In this document: positions 9,455-17,360 of the stretch, piece after piece
Layout: every line of letters starts with the position of its first letter
Numbering within the stretch: position 1 is the stretch's first letter
Made by a program: the position numbers and the translations under genes
From: Clostridiaceae bacterium
GTDB lineage: Bacteria > Bacillota > Clostridia > Lachnospirales > Lachnospiraceae
Assembly: GCA_902362865.1 (NCBI GenBank)
Contig: CABIYE010000021.1
Coordinates: 1-52,877 of the forward strand
Length of the DNA stretch: 52,877 bases
Direction: 5' to 3'
The notes under the pieces: model-generated
What the model saw: only the letters and a program-made list of their open reading frames with translations
Database searches by the model: none
What the model was told of the DNA's origin: nothing

Positions 9455-12400
9455 TTAGTGTTTCTTTTTTCTCATAAATGCAAGGGCTCCTGTACCAGTC
9501 GCACCAATGCCGAGAAGCATAAACCACAGCCACAGATTGGTGTTATCCCCAGTCTTTGGTGAATCACTGACAGGTTTTCCACCTTCCGGTGTCTTTTCTG
9601 CCGGTTTTTCCTCATCTACCATGGTTACATGCTGTACTTCACTAGTATCCTTTACTTCGAATTCCACATCTTTTGCAACCAGATAGCCATCCGGTGCTGT
9701 TTCTTCACGGAGAGTGTATTTTCCGATTGGAAGCATTTCGATGTAATGTGCTTTCTCTGTACTGGTCCAGCTTTCGACAACTTTTCCATCCTGATCAAGG
9801 ATCGTGAGTTTTGCTCCCGGAAGTTCTTTTCCGGCGATATCCTGTTTGGAGATTTTCACCTTCGTCACATCATCCTTCATCTCAACTTTCTGCACATCGG
9901 CAGTATCTTTGATGGTGAACTTCACGCTTTCAGCTGTCACATAACCATCGGCCGGTTTTGTTTCAACCAGTGCGTATTCTTTTCCGACAGTCAGCTCACG
10001 GATCACATGTGCTTCTTTACCGGAAGTCCATTCATCCACGATATTTCCATCGGCATCTACCACTTTCAGCTTACATCCTGGAAGTTCTTTTCCGGTTGTC
10101 AGACTGGATTTGGTAAATTCTACAACGGTTGGCTGATTCTCAAAGGTAAAATCATAGGTTACAGTCGGCTGATTCTCACCTGCATACTCAAAAGTAAATT
10201 CCTTTACTTCATCGTTGGTTACGAATCCATCCGGTGCATAGAGTTCTTTTACATAGTAAGTGGCTCCTATTGGAAGATCTGCAACAAATGTGATCTTTCC
10301 TTCTTCATCCGTAGATTTCAGTTCAATGATCTCATTGGCTTCGATCAGGACTTTACCAGTTGTCTCAGACTTAATGTCTTCTTTGGCAAATAATCCAAAG
10401 ATAGCGCCTTCCAATGTACGGTCAGAATCTTTTTCTTTCTTAAGTACACTGACTTCTACTCTCTGGCGGTTGTTCTGCCAGTCTTTGTCATAGACTACAA
10501 CTGGTGTATTCTGATCCACGTAAGTCAGATCTACATGACGGATCTCACCATCCAGTACATGACCGTAAGCAGTTCCTGTTTCTTTCACATAGTATTTACC
10601 AAGTGGAAGATTTTCCAGTTTTGCAATACCGGTTTCATCTGTCTTGATCGTTGCAATCAGTTCATCCTTTTTATAGTAATCGTCACTGACGCCATCGGCA
10701 GCCTTAATGTCTTCCTCAGCATAGACTTCAAACGTAACATCTGTCAGTTTTCCGGTTACATAGTTGAAAATGTGTTCCACCACACCTTTGACCTTATCGG
10801 CCAGTGTAACAGAATCCAGAAATTCTCCCTTTTTGTTGATGATGAGTTCACCAACCGGTACCTCGTCCTTCATTTCCACTTTCTGAACCTCTCCGGTATC
10901 TTTGACTGTGAATGTCACATCATTGGCTACCAGATAACCATGCGGTGCAAACTCTTCATGTAGGGTATAAGTCTCACCCACCTTCAGATATTTGATCACA
11001 TGCGGTGCATCTTTGGAAGATGTCCAGCTATCTACTACATTTCCATCTTTATCCGTTACTTTCAGATAAGCTCCATCCAGTTCTACACCGGTTGTTGCAT
11101 CTGATTTTGTGATCTCAACAGTTGTCGGCTGGTTCTTCTTTACGGATTTTAATGTTACTGTCTGCACATCCTGCCCCTGATAAGAAGCATCAAATCTCAG
11201 TACTTCATCCGAAGATACGAATCCATCTGGTGCTTTCAGTTCTTTTACATAATAGCTTCCAAGTGGAAGATCCAGTGTACATGCTGCCTGACCTTTTTCA
11301 TCAGAAGTCATTTCCTGTAAAAGAGTATCTGCTTTGACGATTACTTTTCCATCTTTCGTCTGAATGTCTTTTGCATTGTAAATACCGAACACTGCTCCGG
11401 CTACTGTATTGCCTATCTCAGCATCCTGTTTTTCGACAGTAATCGACACTTTCTGTCGTTCATCTGTGACAGAGATTTCTTTCTCGATCACTGCAGTATC
11501 CTGATCCGCATAAGCAAATTCGACATTTTCCAGCACGGTATTTAACACATAAGTGTCCGGTGCATTCTTCTCTTTAACATAGTACCTGCCAAGTGGAAGA
11601 TTCTTTACGGTTGCATAACCATCTGCATCCGTTGTGACGGTTGCTACCAGTGCATCCTTTGCAAAATACAGAGTTCTCTGTCCATCTGCATCTACCTGAT
11701 GATCGGCAGTATAAATATCCTCTGCCGCATAGACTTCAAATTCAGCACCTGCAAGTCCAGCCATTTCATACTGGAAGTCCTTATCAAATCCCTTTAACAC
11801 TTCACCCTGTTTATAGATCTTTAACTGACCTTTGACCGGGGCATTGGTATATTCCACATCAATGACTGCATCTCCTGTGACAGGATCGGTCAGATAAGCA
11901 GTATCTGTATCAACTGCAACTGTCACATAGTTTTTGGATATTGTGTACCCATTGGGTGCCGTCACTTCCTCAATCCGGTAGTTACCAGGTTTCAGATTCT
12001 TTGGCAGTACCAGGTATCCTTCCTCGTTTGTGAAATAAGATTTGTGTAATGTTGGCTTCGGATAGGATGTTGTCTGTTCCACATATTTCTGGTTATCCAG
12101 GTCGTATACCTTGAACTCAGTATTTGCCAGGAGTACAGATTTCTGTGTTTCTGCATCCTTTTTGATAATCTTTAATTTTGCTTTGAATTCTTTATCCAGA
12201 AGCACTCGCCATGTCTGCGGTGTATCTGGATAATTCTCTGTGATCTTCACTACAAAATCATCAACCGGTGCATAGTTGTGTTTGCTTGTGGTTTCTCTTA
12301 CCACATAAGTTCCATATGGAAGCGGAATCGATCTTGCATATCCTTTTTCATCGGTAAACATTTCTGTCTGTCCATCTGCAGTCAGTACAACCGGTCTGGC

Positions 12401-14716
12401 TGAATCAAAATCATAACTTCCATCTGCCTTTACTTTCAGATTACTGACAAGCCATGCTGAAAAACCAACTCCCTTAAGAAGATCTGCATCGGTTTTTCCA
12501 TTGTTTGCTGCCTTAATGATCTGGAATGGCTGTTTGACGACAGTTTCTTTACATACAGAAGTTCTTTCTACTGTCGGAACAGTAGCACCTTCGTAAGTAC
12601 AGTCCACATCATGTTCTGTCGGATCCAGTACGTATCCCACCGGAGCACTAAGCTCTTTCAGATAATACTTTCCAAGATAGAGATCCGATACAGAAGCTTC
12701 GCCATTCTTATCCGTTGTCAGGGATGTGATCAGGGTGTCTTTCTTATAGATTGTTCCGGTTCTTCCATCCGGATGAACAATGTCTTCCCTTGCATAAAGA
12801 CCATATACCGCACCTTCCAGTGTTGCATCACCCTGGGCTTCATTGCCTGTCTCAGCATCCTGTTTTGCAATGTTGAGCTTTGCATTTACTCGTTTGTCCG
12901 TTACATTTTTAGTCGTTGTCTTTCCGATAGCAAGAGTCACATTATAAGACTTTGTATCAATCTGATACCCTGTTGGAACAGAGATTTCTTTCAGATAAAC
13001 AACTTCCTGTGTCTTTTCCATTGTGAGCTGTGAAGCACCATTCTGATCAGTTGCAGGCATCTCTGCAATCAGCTTTGTACATGCAGCATCGGAATAGATC
13101 CCGTACACTGCACCAGCCAGTGCGTTGCCTGTATCCTGGTCTTTCTTTACAATGGATACCTTGCATTCTTTTGTCCAGGTTACTTTAAAATCCACATATT
13201 TCTCATTTCCGACACCTTCACCGAAAACAAGAGCCAGGTCCTGTGTTCCAGATCCTGTTACAATCTTGTAAGCAGAGTATTCTTTATCAATGCTTCCCTT
13301 CATCCGAGAAGAAAATGTAGCACTGACGCTCTCTGCCTGATCAAGTGGTGCTGTCAGATAAAACTGTGTACCTCCACTGATTTCTACACTTGCTCCTGCA
13401 GCACTGGTTTTACCGGTTGTCACATTTACAAGCTTTACACCGCTTGGCAACTTAAATGTGATTGTCTGCAGTTTATCTGCTTTGAATGTGATCACGCTTG
13501 TTCGCTGGCTGTTTCCTTCCACATAAGCCTTTACATTAGATTCGGAAAAGCTCATATCTACAGACGGAATGTCCGGCATATTTACACAATAATTGTAAAG
13601 CTCCATTGCCAGGTTCTTTCCTGTTGCATTAGTTCCGGATGCCCAGTCACTGGATCCATTTGCATAAGCTGCTGCAAGATGGGTAATGATGAATCTCTTT
13701 CCTGCCGGAAAATCCGGATGTTTCTCATCGAAGAAACCATTCTCATCACTTGCTTTTGTTCCGTAATAGCAGACCTTTGCAAGTGTCTTTCCATCGGCAA
13801 GTTTCTGGATTGTATAAGTTCCATTTCCCGGTCCTTTTTTCGATGGTTCAACACAGTATGCTGTCGCATTGATGCTTCCCCATTTCACATAATATGGACA
13901 AGTCAGATAAGAACCTAATCCATAATCTGCGTAATAGTACCAGGAACCGGCTGTGACTGTGACTGATTTTGTTCCTGTTTCACCGGAAGCAAGCATCATT
14001 GGCATATCAAAAGTAATACTTTCGCCTGCTTCAAGATCTGCAAGAGCAACTTCCTGGTCAACAGCTTCCTGCATAACCTCTGAGAGTGTGATCCCTGTTT
14101 CCGGATCAACGGTCTCCTGATTCTCCGTTGCTTCGATCTCTGCATCAAATTCTTTTTCTGTCAGTTCTGTTTTGCTCTCCGTTTCAGCAGCACCAGTTTC
14201 CTCTGTAGACGAGTCTGCCTCAGAATCCTCTGTTTCTGTCTTATCGGAAGAACCAGCATCCTGATCAGAAGAACTTTCTGACTGCGAATCTTTCTGCTGA
14301 TCCGCTTCTTTTACCACAATCTTTCGATTGATCTGGTAGGTTGGGTGATCCGTTGTCTGTGGTTCTACATAATAGACTGCCTTATAGGAATTGGCATAAT
14401 CGGTAGAAAAGTCATTTCCATCCGTATCTTTTGCTTCCTGAAATGTAACTTTTACTTTGCTGTCATCCTGAATCGTAAGACCGGTATAATCACTCTTTAC
14501 ATCGAAATTGTCTCCAACCTTAATCTCATAATCCTTTGCAGTTACCACTTCATCTTCATCCAGCTGATCCTTGATTTCCTCATAATACGGAATCTTTTTT
14601 ATAGATCCGGCATCCTCAGAAGCATAGGCAACAACGGGAGAGAGTACCGTCGATAGAACCGTTACTGCAGTCAGTAAACCGGACATCACCCTACGTGCTT
14701 TCTTTTTCACGTTCAT
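9455..14716 (-). CDS. Giant sortase-anchored surface adhesin with thioester-like domain and ~11 CnaB/SpaA repeats
   Basis: A 1753-aa cell-wall protein that starts the transfer operon. Order: signal peptide (about 1-32, ending VVAYA), a basic/neutral region, an acidic Ser/Thr/Glu-rich linker (about 140-215), a domain with YCVEPSK near 280-285 that resembles a thioester adhesin domain, then about eleven SpaA/CnaB modules. Recurrent motifs are G-A-V/F-G-I/L-Y, YVKEL.AP.G and VEMKDE. The C-terminus has the sorting signal SPKTGD, a hydrophobic helix and KKKH. CnaB modules normally form Lys-Asn isopeptide bonds, giving a rigid stalk. By analogy with other plasmid and ICE surface proteins it may promote donor-recipient contact. 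ATG is preceded by AAGGAAGG. Confidence 0.93.
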   Translation of the reverse strand: MNVKKKARRVMSGLLTAVTVLSTVLSPVVAYASEDAGSIKKIPYYEEIKDQLDEDEVVTAKDYEIKVGDNFDVKSDYTGLTIQDDSKVKVTFQEAKDTDGNDFSTDYANSYKAVYYVEPQTTDHPTYQINRKIVVKEADQQKDSQSESSSDQDAGSSDKTETEDSEADSSTEETGAAETESKTELTEKEFDAEIEATENQETVDPETGITLSEVMQEAVDQEVALADLEAGESITFDMPMMLASGETGTKSVTVTAGSWYYYADYGLGSYLTCPYYVKWGSINATAYCVEPSKKGPGNGTYTIQKLADGKTLAKVCYYGTKASDENGFFDEKHPDFPAGKRFIITHLAAAYANGSSDWASGTNATGKNLAMELYNYCVNMPDIPSVDMSFSESNVKAYVEGNSQRTSVITFKADKLQTITFKLPSGVKLVNVTTGKTSAAGASVEISGGTQFYLTAPLDQAESVSATFSSRMKGSIDKEYSAYKIVTGSGTQDLALVFGEGVGNEKYVDFKVTWTKECKVSIVKKDQDTGNALAGAVYGIYSDAACTKLIAEMPATDQNGASQLTMEKTQEVVYLKEISVPTGYQIDTKSYNVTLAIGKTTTKNVTDKRVNAKLNIAKQDAETGNEAQGDATLEGAVYGLYAREDIVHPDGRTGTIYKKDTLITSLTTDKNGEASVSDLYLGKYYLKELSAPVGYVLDPTEHDVDCTYEGATVPTVERTSVCKETVVKQPFQIIKAANNGKTDADLLKGVGFSAWLVSNLKVKADGSYDFDSARPVVLTADGQTEMFTDEKGYARSIPLPYGTYVVRETTSKHNYAPVDDFVVKITENYPDTPQTWRVLLDKEFKAKLKIIKKDAETQKSVLLANTEFKVYDLDNQKYVEQTTSYPKPTLHKSYFTNEEGYLVLPKNLKPGNYRIEEVTAPNGYTISKNYVTVAVDTDTAYLTDPVTGDAVIDVEYTNAPVKGQLKIYKQGEVLKGFDKDFQYEMAGLAGAEFEVYAAEDIYTADHQVDADGQRTLYFAKDALVATVTTDADGYATVKNLPLGRYYVKEKNAPDTYVLNTVLENVEFAYADQDTAVIEKEISVTDERQKVSITVEKQDAEIGNTVAGAVFGIYNAKDIQTKDGKVIVKADTLLQEMTSDEKGQAACTLDLPLGSYYVKELKAPDGFVSSDEVLRFDASYQGQDVQTVTLKSVKKNQPTTVEITKSDATTGVELDGAYLKVTDKDGNVVDSWTSSKDAPHVIKYLKVGETYTLHEEFAPHGYLVANDVTFTVKDTGEVQKVEMKDEVPVGELIINKKGEFLDSVTLADKVKGVVEHIFNYVTGKLTDVTFEVYAEEDIKAADGVSDDYYKKDELIATIKTDETGIAKLENLPLGKYYVKETGTAYGHVLDGEIRHVDLTYVDQNTPVVVYDKDWQNNRQRVEVSVLKKEKDSDRTLEGAIFGLFAKEDIKSETTGKVLIEANEIIELKSTDEEGKITFVADLPIGATYYVKELYAPDGFVTNDEVKEFTFEYAGENQPTVTYDFTFENQPTVVEFTKSSLTTGKELPGCKLKVVDADGNIVDEWTSGKEAHVIRELTVGKEYALVETKPADGYVTAESVKFTIKDTADVQKVEMKDDVTKVKISKQDIAGKELPGAKLTILDQDGKVVESWTSTEKAHYIEMLPIGKYTLREETAPDGYLVAKDVEFEVKDTSEVQHVTMVDEEKPAEKTPEGGKPVSDSPKTGDNTNLWLWFMLLGIGATGTGALAFMRKKKH

Positions 14717-14865
14717 TCTCTTAAATCCTTCCTTTCTGATTTTTTTGTGTATGGTTATCTGTTCGTGTCTGCGTATTATCTTTTATACGAAGATGGTCGC
14801 CTCCTTTCCTGAAATTTGCGCTATTTGGGACAGTCAGCACAAGCTGAGATAACAGCACAAATATA

Positions 14866-14896
14866 TGGCGGTACCTGTTTATCACAAATACCGCCA
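14866..14896 (-). promoter_or_regulatory. Inverted repeat in the adhesin mRNA leader
   Basis: TGGCGGTA and TACCGCCA (8 bp) around a 15-nt loop, about 150 nt upstream of the adhesin start. A five-codon ORF (ATG at 14899, peptide MWRYL) covers the 5' arm of the hairpin on the mRNA. The rest of 14717-15188 is leader and promoter sequence with no gene except the possible one at 14995-15090. Confidence 0.4.
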
Positions 14897-14994
14897 CATG
14901 ATTTCTACTGTCATCCTCTTTTCAGATTCAGACATTTTATTTTGATTTAAAATTTAAGCGTTTTCCTGTTTTCTTTCCCGGATCCGTTCCTATA

Positions 14995-15090
14995 TCAGTT
15001 TCCATCTCTGATACGTTTTCTTCTGGCAGACACGCAGCTTTTCGCTCTATGCATGTTCAAACCAAATATCACTCCAGGCAGGCTATTCAT
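14995..15090 (-). CDS. Possible 31-aa leader ORF upstream of the adhesin
   Basis: An open frame (MNSLPGVIFGLNMHRAKSCV… then a basic tail) lying between the putative promoter repeat at 15129-15163 and the adhesin. There is no clear Shine-Dalgarno and no recognised domain. It could be a leader peptide or chance. Confidence 0.25.
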   Translation of the reverse strand: MNSLPGVIFGLNMHRAKSCVSARRKRIRDGN

Positions 15091-15128
15091 TTTTCAAGGT
15101 ACATGAAGGTGTTCTATGCAAACCCTTC

Positions 15129-15163
15129 ATATAACGAAACGCTCAGAGCCTGTTTTACAGTGG
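15129..15163 (-). promoter_or_regulatory. 35-bp repeat, copy A: putative regulator-dependent promoter of the adhesin/transfer operon
   Basis: On the minus strand it reads TGTAAAAC, 15 nt, CGTTATAT, preceded by CCAC. It matches copy B (16193-16227) at 34 of 35 positions and is in the same orientation. A-tracts (AATTTTAAA-like) lie 15-30 nt upstream of both. The AAAAC…CGTT spacing resembles promoters of ECF-type sigma factors. It lies between the sigma-like gene and the adhesin, pointing at the adhesin. Confidence 0.6.
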
Positions 15164-15188
15164 TCTAATTCAATTTTTTTAAAATTTT

Positions 15189-15809
15189 TTAAAATTCTTC
15201 GTTTTCCGCCTTTTTTTTCATCGTTTTTAATGCCCTGTTCAGGAGGTCATTTACACTCTGCTGTTTGATTCCCAGATAATCCGCAACATCCTGCTGACGC
15301 ATTTCCTCAAAATAAACCAGATTGAGTACCGTCTTTTGTCTCTCTGTTAACTCTTTGATCAAAGCGTTCAGAATTTCTCTGTCGATAACATCGTCAACAA
15401 AATCTTTTGAAGATCCTCTCATAATCTCCGCATCATCTGTAACATCGCTGTTAGAAAACACACCATGATTGGTGCTGATTTTGCTCTGGCTGTATGCCAT
15501 ACGGTCTTCAGCCTCCATCAGCAGACGGATATACCAGTTTTCATTATCAAAGAACTCTTTATTTAATTCCTTGTTATCGCCAGTTACACTCACATATTCA
15601 TAGTCATCACAACTATGAAGTGGAAATACGGTTGATTGATTTCCTGCTGTATAAAGTATATATCCGTGATCATAAACAGAGATTGTTGTATCTGCATTGA
15701 TCATTTCCTTTACTACAACTTTGTGTTCCTTCAAGGATTTCACGCTTGGGATTCTCTTCTCCACATCAGCAACTTTCACGATTTTTTTCAGTTCTTTTAA
15801 TGTCAACAT
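15189..15809 (-). CDS. Sigma-70 region 4-like regulator of the ICE
   Basis: A 206-aa probable transcription regulator of the transfer genes. The C-terminal part (about 150-200) is a clear sigma region-4 helix-turn-helix: LTERQKTVLNLVYFEEM, then QQDVADYLGIKQQSVNDLLN. The N-terminal 100 residues do not look like region 2, so it may be a sigma-like DNA-binding activator rather than a full sigma factor. ATG at 15809 is chosen because AAAGGTGG lies 5 nt upstream; the frame stays open 29 codons further with no site. It is flanked by the two 35-bp repeats, which suggests autoregulation and control of the downstream operon. Confidence 0.82.
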   Translation of the reverse strand: MLTLKELKKIVKVADVEKRIPSVKSLKEHKVVVKEMINADTTISVYDHGYILYTAGNQSTVFPLHSCDDYEYVSVTGDNKELNKEFFDNENWYIRLLMEAEDRMAYSQSKISTNHGVFSNSDVTDDAEIMRGSSKDFVDDVIDREILNALIKELTERQKTVLNLVYFEEMRQQDVADYLGIKQQSVNDLLNRALKTMKKKAENEEF

Positions 15810-15899
15810 AAAGACCACCTTTCTGCCTTTCGGCTCCGGGTGGTCCATTCCATCTTTTATAAAATTCCTGCACAGACATAAAGAACTGCAGCACAAGAG

Positions 15900-15940
15900 G
15901 TCACGAACTCACCCGTTTTTTTTGAACGGGAGTCCGCGAC
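15900..15940 (-). promoter_or_regulatory. Strong hairpin in the leader of the sigma-like gene
   Basis: On the minus-strand RNA the arms GUCGCGGACUCCCGUU and AACGGGUGAGUUCGUGAC pair along their length, using G-U wobbles and one bulged U, around an A-rich loop. The differences between the arms are exactly those that wobble pairs tolerate on this strand, which suggests RNA-level function. No U-tract follows, so it is not a plain terminator. Confidence 0.5.
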
Positions 15941-15997
15941 TCCTTTGTAACGCATGTATCTGCGTTTAGATTAAGTTTGCCAGATTGCCTGGCTTAT

Positions 15998-16117
15998 TCA
16001 GTTGCTATGTGCATCTTCTGATTTATTCTCTGTTTGCTCTTTGCGAAACATGGAATAATCGCCCATAGCATCGTAAGGACAATGCCTTACAAATTCCTGG
16101 TATTCGATTTCAGTCAT
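15998..16117 (-). CDS. 39-aa protein upstream of the sigma-like gene, unknown
   Basis: A small gene with an excellent ribosome binding site (AAAGGAGG, 8 nt before ATG). The peptide starts MTEIEYQEFVRHCPYDAM and ends with a hydrophilic tail; no membrane segment. It lies about 70 nt downstream of repeat copy B and ahead of the sigma-like gene, so the two are probably co-transcribed. Function unknown. Confidence 0.6.
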   Translation of the reverse strand: MTEIEYQEFVRHCPYDAMGDYSMFRKEQTENKSEDAHSN

Positions 16118-16192
16118 CTTTGCTTCCTCCTTTGCGTCATGTTATCAAAATCTCTATTTACAATTATTTTTGCAAAAAAGAATTCAACCTCT

Positions 16193-16227
16193 ATATAACG
16201 AAACGCTGAGAGCCTGTTTTACAGTGG
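16193..16227 (-). promoter_or_regulatory. 35-bp repeat, copy B: putative promoter of the small ORF/sigma-like operon
   Basis: Same sequence as copy A except one base (C/G in the spacer). A dyad of AT-rich sequence (GACAAATTTTAAA…TTTTGTC, 16233-16254) lies just upstream on the minus strand. Distance to the 39-aa ORF is about 75 nt. Confidence 0.6.
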
Positions 16228-16270
16228 GGTACGACAAAAAAATTTAAAATTTGTCGAAATACGTCAAAAA

Positions 16271-16357
16271 AGCCCGACAAAACAAATACTTCAACAATCT
16301 CCAAAACCAGAAAATACTTCTGATCTTGCAGTGTATCCGTAAATGTTTTGCCGGGCT
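16271..16357 (-). terminator. Wide-loop terminator downstream of the zinc-ribbon gene
   Basis: On the minus-strand RNA the 13-nt arms AGCCCGGCAAAAC and GUUUUGUCGGGCU pair (one G-U) around a ~61-nt loop and are followed by UUUUUUGACG. The long loop is unusual for a simple terminator. The rest of 16118-16467 contains copy B and an open frame of ~70 codons (about 16237-16452, minus) that has no start or ribosome binding site; I do not call it. Confidence 0.5.
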
Positions 16358-16467
16358 CTTAGTGATTCCAGTCAGGTTCAGCTCCTTGACAAACTCTTGC
16401 TGTCTGGTGCGTTCTTGATGGTTCCTGCCAAATCCAACGCTTACTACAGACAGCTCATTCTATTCTG

Positions 16468-16695
16468 TTATGATCCCTGATTCATCATCTTTCGGGAATA
16501 CGTCCGCATCCTGGACTTTAATTGTTCATCTCGGATGTGGATCGGACGAACCGACACCATATCATCCTTTACAAATATTTCCAATGTACTGCGACATTTT
16601 TTGCACTCCACTTCTGAATCGCTTTGTGCGCTCTTTTCAATAAATGCTCCGCATACAGAGCAGTGTACATGCCATTTAATAGCACCTGATCCCAT
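16468..16695 (-). CDS. Small zinc-ribbon protein
   Basis: 75 aa. Two knuckles, CSVC at about 12-15 and CKKC near 31-34, form a rubredoxin/Com-like zinc ribbon; the rest is basic (RMRTYSRKMMNQ). Such proteins can act as small DNA- or RNA-binding regulators. AAAGGAGG lies 8 nt before the ATG. Function is not known. Confidence 0.68.
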   Translation of the reverse strand: MGSGAIKWHVHCSVCGAFIEKSAQSDSEVECKKCRSTLEIFVKDDMVSVRPIHIRDEQLKSRMRTYSRKMMNQGS

Positions 16696-16779
16696 ATAGG
16701 CTTCCTCCTTTAAGCAATAAGATATTTCTCCATTTATTACTCAACGGACCAAAGGGAAATCAAATCCGCCTTATGAGCA

Positions 16780-16896
16780 TCATGCCATCCATTCCGTAAG
16801 TGCCAAAGCTGCACGAACAGCACGATTTTTATTCTGATCAGATCTGCTTTGTCGATCTGTGCATCCTTTTTTATCCTTCCACCAGCTACCACACAC
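16780..16896 (-). CDS. Possible 38-aa ORF downstream of the YolD-like gene
   Basis: GTG-started frame (VCGSWWKDKKGCTDRQSRSD…) whose frame is the same as the upstream YolD-like gene after its stop codon. It has plausible codon use but no convincing ribosome binding site, so it may be a 3' remnant of a longer protein. Nothing else is seen in 16696-16929. Confidence 0.22.
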   Translation of the reverse strand: MCGSWWKDKKGCTDRQSRSDQNKNRAVRAALALTEWMA

Positions 16897-16929
16897 TCTT
16901 TCCGGTATAAAAAATTCCGCTGTGATTAA

Positions 16930-17346
16930 TTAACATGATATTTCAATAGTTTCAAATACATCACCAGTCAGATCACAGATGTCCTGGATCTGAATCTCAG
17001 TATCATCGATCCGTAAGTGGACTGATGGATCAAAAAATTCTACGGTTCCGGATAATGTATGGTACTGGCCAACTGACGGATCCTTCCAGGATTTTTGAAA
17101 ATAAGTTGCCTGTATCTTCATCCCATATGCCAGGATCCTTAATTTCATATCCAGCTCATTTTTCTTTTCTTCGGATAAATCTCTTTTCGATTCGTAAATG
17201 ATTTCCTGTTGCCGGATCGTTTCATCCAGTCCACGAAGTGCCGCAAATGGAGCAAACTGTTTTGCCCTGCGTCCTACATCCATGGGATGTCTCCTGGAAA
17301 CCGGTCTTGATAAATATAAATACGGTTGATATTCACTTGCCAGCAC
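16930..17346 (-). CDS. YolD-like family protein
   Basis: 138 aa. YolD-like proteins are encoded with Y-family polymerases on plasmids, phages and ICEs of Firmicutes and are thought to act with them, like UmuD or a polymerase regulator. The conserved MDVGRRAKQFAPFAALRG block lies at about 22-39, and a C-terminal beta-rich segment includes LSGTVEFFDPSVHLRIDD. Start is GTG at 17346 with GGAGG about 8 nt upstream, only 14 nt after the polymerase gene, so the two form an operon. Confidence 0.85.
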   Translation of the reverse strand: MLASEYQPYLYLSRPVSRRHPMDVGRRAKQFAPFAALRGLDETIRQQEIIYESKRDLSEEKKNELDMKLRILAYGMKIQATYFQKSWKDPSVGQYHTLSGTVEFFDPSVHLRIDDTEIQIQDICDLTGDVFETIEISC

Positions 17347-17360
17347 TTTTTACACCTCCT

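Noticed and set aside
16237..16452. About 70 open codons on the minus strand downstream of the zinc-ribbon gene.
   Set aside because: No start codon with a ribosome binding site; it covers a terminator and a promoter region, so it is likely chance.
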